A stretch of DNA of 64,000 nt from assembly GCF_004006315.1 (NCBI RefSeq), contig NZ_CP026530.1, positions 1,416,501 to 1,480,500 on the forward strand, given 5' to 3'. Source of the stretch: Nautilia sp. PV-1 (GTDB taxonomy: Bacteria; Campylobacterota; Campylobacteria; Campylobacterales; Nautiliaceae). The notes beneath the pieces were generated by a model. The model was not told the DNA's origin and did not search any database. It was given only the letters and a program-made list of their open reading frames with translations. Each line of letters starts with the position of its first letter. The stretch's first letter is position 1. Of the stretch, positions 19,480 through 28,143 are shown one piece after another. A program made the translations under genes and the position numbers.

Positions 19480-20307
19480 AACGTATGTTTCGGCAACGCC
19501 TTTTGCAAGCTCCCTGATTTTTAAAATATAGTTTTGTCTCTCAGTCTGGGAAATCGCTTTTCTTGCATCAAGCACGTTGAATATATGGGATGCCAGAATA
19601 GTATAGTCATAAGCCGGAAGAGGAAGATTTGCTTCAAGACATCTTTTGGCTTCATTTCTCGCATCTTCAAACCATCTGAAAAGCATCTCTACATTTGCAA
19701 CCTCAAAGTTGTATTTAGAGAATTCATACTCGCTTCTTTTATGCATATCCCCGTATGTTGTATTTTCGTTCCATTTAATATCATATACATTGTCAACACC
19801 CTGAAGATACATTGCAAGTCTTTCAGTTCCGTATGTAATCTCTACAGGAACCGGAAACGTTTTAAGTCCTCCAACCTGCTGGAAGTAAGTAAACTGCGTA
19901 ACTTCCATACCGTCAAGCCATACTTCCCATCCAAGTCCCCATGCTCCTAGAGTCGGAGACTCCCAGTTGTCTTCTACGAATCTTACGTCGTGTTCTTTAA
20001 GATTAAGCCCTAAATATTCAAGACTCTCAAGATACATCTCCTGAATATTATCCGGGCTCGGTTTCATTATAACCTGAAACTGATAATAGCTCCCTAAACG
20101 GTTAGGGTTTTCTCCGTATCTTCCGTCTGTAGGACGGCGGCTTGGAGCCACATACGCAACGTTCCAAGGCCCTTTGTCAAGGCTTCTTAAAAGAGTCGCG
20201 GGATGAAACGTTCCCGCACCGCTTGGAAAATCGTAAGGCATTACTATATTGCATCCTTTGTTTTTCCAAAATTCCTGAAGTTTTAACAGTAAATCGCTAA
20301 AATACAT
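19465..20307 (-). CDS. glyQ: Glycine-tRNA ligase alpha subunit
   Basis: Catalytic alpha subunit of the bacterial alpha2beta2 glycyl-tRNA synthetase. It has 280 residues, near the family norm of about 300 with a shortened tail. Conserved blocks include [12 protein letters not shown] at the start, [49 protein letters not shown] and [19 protein letters not shown]. The beta subunit glyS is not in this window. The final residues (VGIEK) and the stop fall inside a short dispersed repeat, so the native C-terminus may have been replaced there. Confidence 0.97.
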   Translation of the reverse strand: MYFSDLLLKLQEFWKNKGCNIVMPYDFPSGAGTFHPATLLRSLDKGPWNVAYVAPSRRPTDGRYGENPNRLGSYYQFQVIMKPSPDNIQEMYLESLEYLGLNLKEHDVRFVEDNWESPTLGAWGLGWEVWLDGMEVTQFTYFQQVGGLKTFPVPVEITYGTERLAMYLQGVDNVYDIKWNENTTYGDMHKRSEYEFSKYNFEVANVEMLFRWFEDARNEAKRCLEANLPLPAYDYTILASHIFNVLDARKAISQTERQNYILKIRELAKGVAETYVGIEK

Positions 20308-20316
20308 ATCAATCCT

Positions 20317-21174
20317 TTATTTGTCATTTTTCAAAAATACATAATCGCCGACACCGGCCTTACATGCTCTCGCCACTACTTCACACTTAACCTTAAACAG
20401 ATAAAACACTTCTCTTTGGCATTCACCAAACAGGCATTCAAAATTGCCCATTCCTTTGCTTATAACAATATCGGCTTCATAAAAAAGCTGTTTTGCGTTT
20501 TCACCGGCAAACTTAAGATGAAAACCCGGAGTCGGAACCCCGCTGTCAACAACTTCGGCCAGACGCATAATTTCAAGTCCGTCAAGGTCTCTTAACGTTA
20601 TGTCGTTTATTATTGGTTTGCCTCTTGTAAAATAATATATTTTTTTTACCTTTTTTTTAAGCTCGCTTATTAATACTTCGTCAAAAACATTCTCTCCCGC
20701 ATTGTCTCCAAGATAGACAATGCTTTGAGCTTTATCAAGTCTGTTTTTAAATTCATCATAATCGTTATGTTTAAAATCAATCTCAAATATACTTTCAATC
20801 TCTTTTTTAAGATCATATTCCTGATTAACTCCGAGATCTATAACATTTCCGGCTACTGCGATTTTACATGCGTCAAAAATTCTGTCTTCTGAGTTTTCAA
20901 GTCTTTTTTCAAGAATGTTTTTAAATCTAAGCGCTTCTTTTACAGCCGCTTCTTTTTCCTTGGAAAAAGGATCTTCAATCCCTGTTGTTTCGGATATAAA
21001 CTCATAAACCTCCGCAGCTATTTCAGGAGGTGTCACATCCAAAGAATATTTACTTATAATTTTTGCAACGCCTCTTAATATTTCACTTGCTTTTTCCTCA
21101 TCAAGGTTAAGACGCTTTGTAAGGTTAAGCGTCTGCGTATATATGCACAGATAACATTCGCGGCTTATTTTCAT
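20317..21174 (-). CDS. DUF89 (ARMT1-type) damage-control phosphatase family protein
   Basis: A 285-residue metal-dependent phosphatase-like protein of the DUF89 family, thought to remove damaged phosphometabolites. The N-terminus has the prokaryotic subfamily CYLC pair (residues 7-10). The core markers are IVYLGDNAGENVFDEVL near 150-167, with the metal-binding DNAGE, and later DIVISKGMGNFECLF. The start overlaps the glutaredoxin-like gene by 4 bases (ATGA), so the two are coupled. This pair appears inserted into the otherwise standard Campylobacterota order between the DUF3972 gene and glyQ. Confidence 0.85.
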   Translation of the reverse strand: MKISRECYLCIYTQTLNLTKRLNLDEEKASEILRGVAKIISKYSLDVTPPEIAAEVYEFISETTGIEDPFSKEKEAAVKEALRFKNILEKRLENSEDRIFDACKIAVAGNVIDLGVNQEYDLKKEIESIFEIDFKHNDYDEFKNRLDKAQSIVYLGDNAGENVFDEVLISELKKKVKKIYYFTRGKPIINDITLRDLDGLEIMRLAEVVDSGVPTPGFHLKFAGENAKQLFYEADIVISKGMGNFECLFGECQREVFYLFKVKCEVVARACKAGVGDYVFLKNDK

Positions 21175-21410
21175 TTAATTCCAAGCTCCTTTTTAATAAC
21201 AGGCTCGTTAAATCCGCACACCCATCTGCTGCCTACCAAAATAACAGGAACTCCCCTGCACCCGTGTCTTTCACAGTCTTTTGCAGCTTTACGATCTTTT
21301 GATATGTCTATTTTTCTGTATTTAACTTTGTTTTTTCTGAAAAACTGCTCGGCTTTTGTGCACCAAACACATCCCGGCGCCGTAAAAAGCACAACTCTTT
21401 TCGCACTCAT
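21171..21410 (-). CDS. Glutaredoxin-like thiol-redox protein
   Basis: A 79-residue thioredoxin-fold protein with the redox pair CVWC near residues 14-17 (FTAPGCVWCTKAEQFF), the cis-proline segment GVPVILVG, and an extra pair of cysteines in CERHGC. It is short but complete for a bacterial glutaredoxin. It probably reduces disulphides or delivers electrons to a nearby enzyme. An AAAGGAGG-type site precedes the ATG. It overlaps the DUF89 gene by 4 bases. Confidence 0.85.
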   Translation of the reverse strand: MSAKRVVLFTAPGCVWCTKAEQFFRKNKVKYRKIDISKDRKAAKDCERHGCRGVPVILVGSRWVCGFNEPVIKKELGIK

Positions 21411-21467
21411 AAAACCTCCTTTTCACCTTCTATAATTATTAAATTTGTAAATAATTTATTCTAAAGC

Positions 21468-21923
21468 TTATTCCTCTTCGCTTTTTTTAAGCACTTTGCC
21501 CCACATAAGTTTATATTTTTTCCTGCAGAATTCAAGCTCCTGCTGGCATATTTCAAGCTGTTTTTGCAGTCTTTTTATTGTTTCCTGCGAATCTTCATAA
21601 ACTTCCTGAATCGAATAAATCGAATTTTTTAAAAAGTCGTTTTCTTCTTTAAGAGCGTCTATAGTTTCGTCTTTGCTCATCAAAACCTTCTCATGAAGGG
21701 TCAAAAGCATTCCTATGGTTCTTTCGGCCACGTCGCTGCTCTGTTCTATTACTTCAAGCTCTTCAACCGGCACAATCGCATTTGCAAGGGATTCTATTTC
21801 TATATAGATTACCCCGTCGCTTTTTTTACATCTAAGCGATTTATCCCTGCATGCTTTTATAACTTCAGATTTACTCTTTCCGCTTAATTTGCAAAATTCT
21901 TCTAAAGTAAGCCAGGTCTGCAT
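21468..21923 (-). CDS. DUF3972-type protein: DNA-binding-like head with coiled-coil tail
   Basis: A 151-residue protein typical of Campylobacterota, found beside purE. The first 50 residues (MQTWLTLEEFCKLSGKS, then EVIKACRDKSL) resemble a MerR/excisionase-type helix-turn-helix. The rest, about 75-140, is a coiled coil (LQKQLEICQQELEFCRKKY). No enzymatic motif is present. The start overlaps the last base of purE, so they are coupled. Family assignment is from memory of the conserved gene order; the function is unknown. Confidence 0.7.
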   Translation of the reverse strand: MQTWLTLEEFCKLSGKSKSEVIKACRDKSLRCKKSDGVIYIEIESLANAIVPVEELEVIEQSSDVAERTIGMLLTLHEKVLMSKDETIDALKEENDFLKNSIYSIQEVYEDSQETIKRLQKQLEICQQELEFCRKKYKLMWGKVLKKSEEE

Positions 21924-22420
21924 CAGTCTAGTCTTACTTCCACTTCTTTTGAATCCATCTCAACTTTTTTAGCTCCGGCTACCCTGTCTTCTTCAAGTTT
22001 GGCTTTTAATTCGTCATCGTTGTTCGCAAGTATCTGAAGGGCAAGATAAGCCGCGTTTTTTGCTCCGGCTTTTCCTACGGCAAGAGTGGCGACCGGCATG
22101 CCTCCTGGCATCTGAACAGTACTCAAAAGCGCGTCAAGTCCGTCCATCATACCGGTAGGCATAGGAACGCCGATAACAGGTCTTGTTGTAAGAGATGCCA
22201 CTACGCCGGCAAGGTGAGCCGCCATACCCGCACCGCATATAAACACTTTGACTCCTCTTTCTTCAGCTTCTTTTACATAGCTGTGTGTTCTTTCCGGCGT
22301 TCTGTGCGCCGATGTGATAATAAGCTCGTAAGGTATTTGGAATTTTTCCAGTATTTTTACAGCTTCCCTCATTATTTCATAATCGCTTTTGCTTCCCATA
22401 AGTATCGATATAAATCTCAT
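21923..22420 (-). CDS. purE: N5-carboxyaminoimidazole ribonucleotide mutase
   Basis: Class I PurE, 165 residues, converts N5-CAIR to CAIR in purine synthesis in the cytoplasm. Signature segments are GSKSDYEIM near residue 9, TSAHRTPERTHSYV near 41-54 with the catalytic histidine region, ICGAGMAAHLAGVVASLTTRPVIGVP, and GLDALLSTVQMPGGMPVATLAVG. Length is normal. It follows the U32 gene by about 38 bases. Confidence 0.97.
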   Translation of the reverse strand: MRFISILMGSKSDYEIMREAVKILEKFQIPYELIITSAHRTPERTHSYVKEAEERGVKVFICGAGMAAHLAGVVASLTTRPVIGVPMPTGMMDGLDALLSTVQMPGGMPVATLAVGKAGAKNAAYLALQILANNDDELKAKLEEDRVAGAKKVEMDSKEVEVRLD

Positions 22421-22458
22421 ATCAGCTCCTTTTTATTTTACAACGCCTAATCTATCTA

Positions 22459-23745
22459 TTACACCCCGTTAGGACTGTACTCTACTTTTTTTCTTAAAAA
22501 GGTCAAATAAGGCAGCTTCGCCGGCAGTTTAACCGGATTTAAATTACCGCTGTGAACCGCTTCTAAAACCTTCCCGTTTTTTGTTTCGATTTTATTAAAT
22601 TTCAGCATCCATTTACCGTTTTCCTGCCAGATTTCACCGATTTCATTTTTTACAGGTGAAATTTTAGCATTTTTAGGAGCCAGTATTTCAACAGTGTCTC
22701 CCGGAAATGTTTTATATTTGCACATAAATGTTTCTTCATCTTCGTTAACTATACCGCTGACCTGCCATTCTCCATGCGTCAGTGAGGTTTCAAGATTTTG
22801 AGTATCATGTCTTTCATAAGGCCTTTTAACAAGATAAGCATCTGTAAGCCCTCTGTTTTTAGTAGTAAGAATTTCATTCATAAAATGAGCCCTGTCAAAC
22901 TCCCTGCCCTCATAAAACGCATCAATCGCCTCTCTGTAAGCTTTTGTAACCACTCCCACATAATAAGGTGCTTTCGTTCTTCCTTCTATTTTAATGGAAT
23001 CGATTACTCCGCTTTTTAAAATTTCCGGAATATGCTCAATCAGACACAAATCTTTGGCATTCATAATATACGTACCGTCTTCCGGGTATTCTTCGAGTTT
23101 AAACATCATACCCGTTTCAGGATTTTCGGCATACAGCACATACGGATACCTGCAATCATTTGCACAGCTTCCTTTGTTAGGATTTCTTCCGAACTGAACC
23201 GCGCTTAAAAGACATCTTCCGCTGTAGGCAAAACACATTGCCCCGTGTACGAAAGTTTCTATTTCCACATCAGGAACTTTTTGTTTAATTCTCTGCAAAT
23301 CCTTAAGTGTCGATTCTCTGGCAGCTATTATTCTTGTAACACCCAAATCCCTGTATGCTTTATAATCCCATGAATTAAGGGCGTTTGCCTGGGTTGAAAG
23401 ATGTATGTCTATTTCCGGGGCAAGTTCTCTCGCTCTCATTAAAACCCCGAGAGATGAAATTATCATAGCGTCAACGCCTATTTCTTTAAGTTTCAAAATA
23501 TGCTCTTCCACCAAAGGCAGCTGATTTTCAAACGGGAAAGAATTTACCGTAGCATATACTTTTACTCCTCTGTCATGAGCGTATTTTACGGCTTCGGCAA
23601 AATTTTCATAGTTAAACTCTTTTCCGCTGTGACATCTAAGTGAAAAATGGCTAACCCCGGCATACACCGCATCGGCACCGTAGGCTATAGCTATTTTTAG
23701 TTTTTCAAAATCACCCGCAGGTGCCAACAATTCAACTTTCTTCAT
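22459..23745 (-). CDS. U32-family peptidase-like protein (TrhP/YegQ type)
   Basis: A 428-residue protein of the U32 family. Members such as TrhP (YegQ) take part in hydroxylating uridine 34 of tRNAs with prephenate; older annotations call them collagenase-like proteases. It starts VELLAPAGDFEKLKIAIAYGADAVY, a family hallmark, and has the cysteine cluster CFAYSGRCLLSAVQFGRNPN then GSCANDCRYPY, which in TrhP is thought to hold an Fe-S cluster. It is immediately downstream of cheZ. The specific reaction is inferred from the family. Confidence 0.9.
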   Translation of the reverse strand: MKKVELLAPAGDFEKLKIAIAYGADAVYAGVSHFSLRCHSGKEFNYENFAEAVKYAHDRGVKVYATVNSFPFENQLPLVEEHILKLKEIGVDAMIISSLGVLMRARELAPEIDIHLSTQANALNSWDYKAYRDLGVTRIIAARESTLKDLQRIKQKVPDVEIETFVHGAMCFAYSGRCLLSAVQFGRNPNKGSCANDCRYPYVLYAENPETGMMFKLEEYPEDGTYIMNAKDLCLIEHIPEILKSGVIDSIKIEGRTKAPYYVGVVTKAYREAIDAFYEGREFDRAHFMNEILTTKNRGLTDAYLVKRPYERHDTQNLETSLTHGEWQVSGIVNEDEETFMCKYKTFPGDTVEILAPKNAKISPVKNEIGEIWQENGKWMLKFNKIETKNGKVLEAVHSGNLNPVKLPAKLPYLTFLRKKVEYSPNGV

Positions 23746-24420
23746 CTATTTAGCTCCTCCAAACTGCGCAATAAGCGCTTCAATATCGTCTTCGTCAACA
23801 AGTTCGTCATTTTCATCGCCGGAAATATGAGTAGCGCTTTTTACTCTTTCGCTGTCGTCGATTTTACCTTCAAAAAGTCTGTTCATATATTTGATAAGCG
23901 CTCTCATTATGTTTATAACTCTTTCTATTTTCTGTCTGTGGATATCCTGATACTGCATAATATCCATAGCCATCATAATCTCATCCTGGGTCGCTTCCCC
24001 GGATTCTATGGCTTTTTGAACCTTTTCAATCATTTCATTGACTCTGTTAAGCTCTTCTTTAAACGTTTTTATATGCGGAAACGCGTTTGAAAGTTTTGTA
24101 AAAAGCTCTTTTTCATGTTCCAAAAATTTAAGCACTTCGCTTAATTCTTCCACAGCATCTGCCATTGAGGCGGAAATATTATCCATTATATCAAGAATCT
24201 GCGTAGCTTTTTCTTCACTCTCTTTTGTTACTTCGTCTAGCTGAGCTACGACTTTGTGCTTTTCATCTGCCGGAGGAGGCATTATTTCTTCTTTATGCTC
24301 TTCTGCTTCTTCTGTTTCATTTTTATCTGTATTATCTTCTGCAGTTTCGTTATCTGTATCTTCCACATCCAGATCATCAATACCGCCTGCCATTAAAGCA
24401 TCCAGTTCTTCTTGCGTCAT
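23746..24420 (-). CDS. cheZ: CheZ-type chemotaxis phosphatase (Campylobacterota form)
   Basis: A 224-residue relative of CheZ that dephosphorylates CheY-P. After a Glu/Asp-rich linker (about 15-60), a long helical hairpin covers about 75-190 and carries MDIMQYQDIHRQKIERVI near 155-172, matching the catalytic QDxxxQ region of CheZ. Both ends look like CheY-docking peptides: MTQEELDALMAGG at the N-terminus, similar to the FliM/FliY N-terminal motif, and DDIEALIAQFGG at the C-terminus, like the CheY-binding tail of E. coli CheZ. It heads the U32-purE run and diverges from hisJ. Confidence 0.85.
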   Translation of the reverse strand: MTQEELDALMAGGIDDLDVEDTDNETAEDNTDKNETEEAEEHKEEIMPPPADEKHKVVAQLDEVTKESEEKATQILDIMDNISASMADAVEELSEVLKFLEHEKELFTKLSNAFPHIKTFKEELNRVNEMIEKVQKAIESGEATQDEIMMAMDIMQYQDIHRQKIERVINIMRALIKYMNRLFEGKIDDSERVKSATHISGDENDELVDEDDIEALIAQFGGAK

Positions 24421-24448
24421 GGCTCACCTCTTTTTTAGATTTATTATA

Positions 24449-24454
24449 TATAAT
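24449..24454 (+). promoter_or_regulatory. -10 element of hisJ
   Basis: TATAAT lies 21 bases before the hisJ start codon in the 54-base gap between divergent cheZ and hisJ. No good -35 is evident. Confidence 0.5.
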
Positions 24455-24474
24455 TTCATTTAAAAAGGCAAAAC

Positions 24475-25248
24475 ATGCTCATAGACCTTCACAATCACAC
24501 TCCTCTTTGCAAACACGCAACAGGAGAGCCTGAGGAATATATTCAAAAAGCAATTGAAAAAGGAATCGGCGTATACGGCTTTGCAGACCATGCCCCAATG
24601 AATTTTGATCCGAAATACAGAATGAATTTCGATGAAATGGATAAATACGAACAAAAAATAATTTCCCTTTCACAAAAGTATGATAATATTAAAATCCTGC
24701 TGGGATATGAAGTGGACTTTACGCCCGAAACAGACAAAAGGGTACTGGAACGAGACGTCGACTATTTTATCGGCAGCATACATTTCCTAGACAACTGGGG
24801 ATTCGACAACCCGGAATTTATAAAAGAATGGGACGGAAGAGACGTCGATGACGTTTATAAAGAGTATTTTTACCTGATAGAAAAAATGGCCGAGTCAAAG
24901 CTTTTTAACATAGTCGGACATATTGATCTGGTAAAAGTATTCGGACATAAACCCGTTAAGCCTGTAAAGGACATAGCCAAAAATGCAATAAAAGCAATTA
25001 AAAAATCAGGCATGGCGGTCGAACTGAATACGGCCGGACTAAGAAAACCGGTAAAAGAGCTGTATCCGGGTGACGAAATACTTGAAATGCTTTTGGAAGA
25101 AAACATCGACATTACTTTTTCCAGTGACGCCCATTCTCCTGAACAGGTAGGGTTTATGCTCAGTGAAACTGTTGAAAAAGCAAAAAAAATCGGTTTTAAT
25201 AAAGCGGTTTATTTTGAAAAAAGAAAAAAAATAGAAGTTAACATTTAA
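24475..25248 (+). CDS. hisJ: Histidinol-phosphatase, PHP type
   Basis: A 257-residue PHP-domain phosphatase that makes L-histidinol from histidinol phosphate. Metal ligands are intact: DLHNHTPLCKHA at residues 4-15, FADHAP near 38, GYEVDF, HFLDN, HIDLVKVFG and SDAHSPEQVGF near 215. Unlike the PHP domain of PolX in this window, every expected histidine and aspartate is present. It is followed after 9 bases by an MFS gene. Confidence 0.92.
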   Translation: MLIDLHNHTPLCKHATGEPEEYIQKAIEKGIGVYGFADHAPMNFDPKYRMNFDEMDKYEQKIISLSQKYDNIKILLGYEVDFTPETDKRVLERDVDYFIGSIHFLDNWGFDNPEFIKEWDGRDVDDVYKEYFYLIEKMAESKLFNIVGHIDLVKVFGHKPVKPVKDIAKNAIKAIKKSGMAVELNTAGLRKPVKELYPGDEILEMLLEENIDITFSSDAHSPEQVGFMLSETVEKAKKIGFNKAVYFEKRKKIEVNI

Positions 25249-25257
25249 AGGAGCGAA

Positions 25258-26505
25258 ATGATATATCTTAGCTTATTGATGGCAATCAGATTTTTGGGGC
25301 TTTTTATAGTAATGCCTCTTTTGGCTCTGTATGCCTTAAACCTTCAGCATGCGAACGCATTTAATGTAGGTATTGCGCTGGGAGCATATGCGCTCTCTCA
25401 GGTTTTTTTACAAATTCCGTTCGGAAAAGCGGCGGATAAATTCGATAAAAAGAAAATATTAATATTAGGCCTTACGCTTTTGGCTTTGGGAAGTCTGGTA
25501 TGTGCTTTTTCTACAAACATATACATGCTTATTTTCGGAAGACTGCTTCAGGGAGCAGGCGCTATAGGCGGTGTAATTCTTGCGTATATTGCCGATCTTA
25601 CGGATGAAAACACAAGAGCGAAAGCATTTGCGAGAATGGGACAGTTTATTGCTTTAAGTTTTGCTCTTTCTATGGTTTTAGGCCCTACTATAGGAGCGAA
25701 ATGGGGAGTTGACAAACTGTTTATTTTAACAGCACTTTTGGCAGTTTTTTCCATATGGCTTGTAATAGCAAAAATTCCAAATCCTCCAAAAATAGTACAT
25801 CATCAGCCTCACTCTTCTTTAAAAGAAATCCTAACGCATAAGGAACTTTTAAAACTGTTTTTAAGCGGATTTTTACAAAAAGGTCTTATGACAGTGTTTT
25901 TTATGCTGACACCGATTATTTTTACCACAAAACTCGGCTGGGATAAAACAGATTTATGGAAAGTATACATTCCCGCGCTTGTTTTAGGTATATTTGCCCT
26001 GCCGCTTGGAGCAATTCTTGCAGAAAAAAAACAAAAAGCCAAAACCGTATTCGTGCTCAGTTCAAGCGCGATAACATTATCTCTTATACTCTTTTTAATC
26101 GGAAACAAGTACACATATTTTGCAGCCGTAATCGTATTTTTCTTCGGTTTTAACCTTTTAGAACCCGTCTTGCAGAGTTTCGTAAGCAAAATTGCCAGGG
26201 CGCATGAAAAAGCAACGGCTCTTTCCACTTCAAACACCATTCAGTATATCGGTATTTTTTTAGGAGGTGCGGGAGCTGGTCTTTTCATTCATAACCATAT
26301 GCTTAAAGAATTTCTGGTCGTTTCAGCTTTAGTAGGTCTCTTTTGGGTATTTATTTTAATTAAAATGAAACCCGTAACAAAACTAAAAGTGGTAACTTAC
26401 GATAATTTTGACAAAAGTTTTATTGAAGAATTAAAAACAGAAAAAAACGTTTACGATTTTTATGAAAAAGACGGTGTTTTAATAGTAAGATATTTCAACA
26501 ACTAA
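25258..26505 (+). CDS. Major facilitator superfamily exporter, YajR-like
   Basis: A 12-helix inner membrane transporter of 415 residues. Motif A appears as GKAADKFDKKKIL near residue 61-73, and motif C-like sequence as VLGPTIGAKWG near 140, indicating a proton-driven drug exporter type. A cytoplasmic tail of about 45 residues after the last helix (TYDNFDKSFIEELKTEK, then VLIVRYF) recalls part of the YAM domain of YajR. Substrate unknown. It probably shares a transcript with hisJ; the next gene is driven by a separate sigma-54 promoter. Confidence 0.85.
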   Translation: MIYLSLLMAIRFLGLFIVMPLLALYALNLQHANAFNVGIALGAYALSQVFLQIPFGKAADKFDKKKILILGLTLLALGSLVCAFSTNIYMLIFGRLLQGAGAIGGVILAYIADLTDENTRAKAFARMGQFIALSFALSMVLGPTIGAKWGVDKLFILTALLAVFSIWLVIAKIPNPPKIVHHQPHSSLKEILTHKELLKLFLSGFLQKGLMTVFFMLTPIIFTTKLGWDKTDLWKVYIPALVLGIFALPLGAILAEKKQKAKTVFVLSSSAITLSLILFLIGNKYTYFAAVIVFFFGFNLLEPVLQSFVSKIARAHEKATALSTSNTIQYIGIFLGGAGAGLFIHNHMLKEFLVVSALVGLFWVFILIKMKPVTKLKVVTYDNFDKSFIEELKTEKNVYDFYEKDGVLIVRYFNN

Positions 26506-26545
26506 TACCTTCTTTTTTCTTCTTTCTCTTATTTTATAAATTTTT

Positions 26546-26582
26546 GGAACACCTTTTGCTACCTTTTGAAAAATTCAAAAGG
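26546..26582 (+). promoter_or_regulatory. Sigma-54 promoter of flgI with inverted repeat at the start site
   Basis: TTGGAACACCTTTTGCTA has GG at 26546-26547 and GC at 26558-26559 with 10 bases between. A perfect 9-base inverted repeat, CCTTTTGAA (26562-26570) and TTCAAAAGG (26574-26582), is centred on the predicted start point near 26571. Its right arm is also the AAAAGG ribosome site of flgI. Confidence 0.8.
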
Positions 26583-26588
26583 ATTTGA

Positions 26589-27584
26589 ATGTCATTTATA
26601 ATAGACAGATTTGAAAAGCTTCTGGGATTTATGTTTTTAATAGTTTTTTATATGTTCATAAGCACAAACCTTTTTGCGGCAAAAATCAAAGATATTTCAA
26701 ATATAGTGGGTGTAAGGGACAACCAGCTTATAGGTTACGGCCTTGTAGTAGGTCTTGACGGAAGCGGCGATTCATCTTCCAAATTTACCAATCAGACACT
26801 TTCAAACCTTCTTAAAAACGTAAACGTAAAACTTGATCCGAAAGATATTAAATCCAAAAACGTTGCGGCGGTTATGGTTACGGCCACTCTTCCTCCGTTT
26901 GCAAGGGAAGGAGACAAAATAGATATAACCGTTTCGTCAATAGGCGATGCCAAATCTCTTCAGGGCGGTGTTTTACTGATTACTCCTCTTAAAGGCGTAA
27001 ACGGAAAAATTTACGCCCTTGCACAAGGGCCTATAAGTATGGGCGGATTTAATTTAAAAGGCGGAAAAAATCAAAAACATTTCACCACTACGGTAAAAGT
27101 AATAAAAGGCGCAACAGTTGAAAGAGCGGTTACCTGGGATTTGTATGATCAAAAATATGCAACGCTCTCTCTTAAAAGAAGCGATTTTGACCTGGCTATA
27201 AATATTCAAAATAAAATTAACCAGTATTTTAAAACAAAAGCGGCGGTTGCCGTTGACCCTAGAACGGTAAAACTTAAAAAACCGGCCAATTTAACCATGC
27301 CGGAATTTTTGGCAAAAGTACAAAACATAAATATTCCGACTAAAATGCCAAATATTATAGTTATAGATGAAAGAACCGGAACGATCGTTGCTGGAAGCAA
27401 TATAATGGTGCAGCCTACCGTAATTACTTACGGAAGCTTTGTAATTAAAATAAAAAAAGAGACATCAATTTTGGATTTGACCCAGATGTTTCAAAAATTC
27501 AAAGCTACGCCTCAGGATATGATCGCGATTTTGGAAAATTTAAAAGCCAGCAACGCAATTGACGCAAAACTGGTGGTTAATTAA
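26589..27584 (+). CDS. flgI: Flagellar P-ring protein FlgI
   Basis: Forms the periplasmic P ring that acts as a bushing around the flagellar rod. It has 331 residues, with a signal sequence ending near residue 35 (STNLFAAKIKDI). Conserved blocks are IKDISNIVGVRDNQLIGYGLVVGLDGSGD and later NVAAVMVTATLPPFAREGDKIDITVSSIGDAKSLQGG, which is diagnostic. It is the first gene of flgI-flgJ-flgM-flgN-flgK and follows its own sigma-54 promoter. Slightly shorter than the E. coli protein (365), as usual for this phylum. Confidence 0.96.
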   Translation: MSFIIDRFEKLLGFMFLIVFYMFISTNLFAAKIKDISNIVGVRDNQLIGYGLVVGLDGSGDSSSKFTNQTLSNLLKNVNVKLDPKDIKSKNVAAVMVTATLPPFAREGDKIDITVSSIGDAKSLQGGVLLITPLKGVNGKIYALAQGPISMGGFNLKGGKNQKHFTTTVKVIKGATVERAVTWDLYDQKYATLSLKRSDFDLAINIQNKINQYFKTKAAVAVDPRTVKLKKPANLTMPEFLAKVQNINIPTKMPNIIVIDERTGTIVAGSNIMVQPTVITYGSFVIKIKKETSILDLTQMFQKFKATPQDMIAILENLKASNAIDAKLVVN

Positions 27585-27593
27585 GGAGAAAAG

Positions 27594-27869
27594 ATGAGCA
27601 GTTACGAAATAAACATTTCAACACATCATAAAATTGACATATCTAAAACCGAAAATTTAAAAAAGCTCAAACAGGACTGCGACGCGTTTGAAAGTGAAAT
27701 ATTAAATTTTTATCTTAAACAGGCTTTAAATTCTAAAAGCGAGCTGTTTCCTGAAAGCCCTGGAGAAAAAATATATAAATCTATGTATCAGGAACAGCTT
27801 TCTAAAGATTTAAGCGGCAATTTCGGTTACAGCAAACTTTTATTTGATTATTTGAAAAAAAGGATTTAA
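27594..27869 (+). CDS. flgJ: Rod-binding protein FlgJ (N-terminal domain only)
   Basis: A 91-residue protein matching only the rod-binding half of enterobacterial FlgJ; the muramidase half is absent, as normal in Campylobacterota. The recognisable block is LKQDCDAFESEILNFYLKQAL, followed by EKIYKSMYQEQLSKDLSG. In the periplasm it helps rod assembly. It begins 9 bases after flgI, and the sigma-28 promoter of flgM overlaps its stop codon. Confidence 0.88.
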   Translation: MSSYEINISTHHKIDISKTENLKKLKQDCDAFESEILNFYLKQALNSKSELFPESPGEKIYKSMYQEQLSKDLSGNFGYSKLLFDYLKKRI

Positions 27870-27892
27870 TAAAATTTTTTATTTGCCGATAT
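27866..27892 (+). promoter_or_regulatory. Sigma-28 (FliA) promoter of flgM
   Basis: GCCGATAT at 27885-27892 fits the sigma-28 -10 consensus GCCGATAA. A weak -35-like TTTAATAA lies at 27866-27873 with an 11-base gap. It sits between flgJ and flgM, so the anti-sigma-28 gene appears to be expressed by its own target factor. Confidence 0.7.
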
Positions 27893-27927
27893 AGTTGGGT
27901 AGAATAACAAGAAAAAAAGGCAAATAA

Positions 27928-28107
27928 ATGATTAACAGAGTAGGAGCACATACTCAGATGATATCTACCCAGCAAAAAAAAGCTCAAAACATTCAAAAAC
28001 AAGAAAAAACAGGAAGGGTAGAAGAGATTAAAGCACGTATTCAAAACGGCGAATATAAAGTCGATTTGGATAAAACCGCAGAAGCTTTGGCTAAAACACT
28101 TCTATAA
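27928..28107 (+). CDS. flgM: Anti-sigma-28 factor FlgM
   Basis: A 59-residue protein that binds FliA (sigma-28) and is removed by export or partnering when the hook is complete. It begins MINRVGAHTQMI and ends with the typical sigma-binding helices RVEEIKARIQNGEYKVDLDK and TAEALAKTLL. An AAAAAAAGG site precedes the ATG. It lies between flgJ and flgN in the usual Campylobacter order. Its small size means automated calls may miss it, but the C-terminal signature is clear. Confidence 0.92.
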   Translation: MINRVGAHTQMISTQQKKAQNIQKQEKTGRVEEIKARIQNGEYKVDLDKTAEALAKTLL

Positions 28108-28143
28108 TCTCTCCCCTTCCTGAAAAACTTAAAAGGAAGGGTT

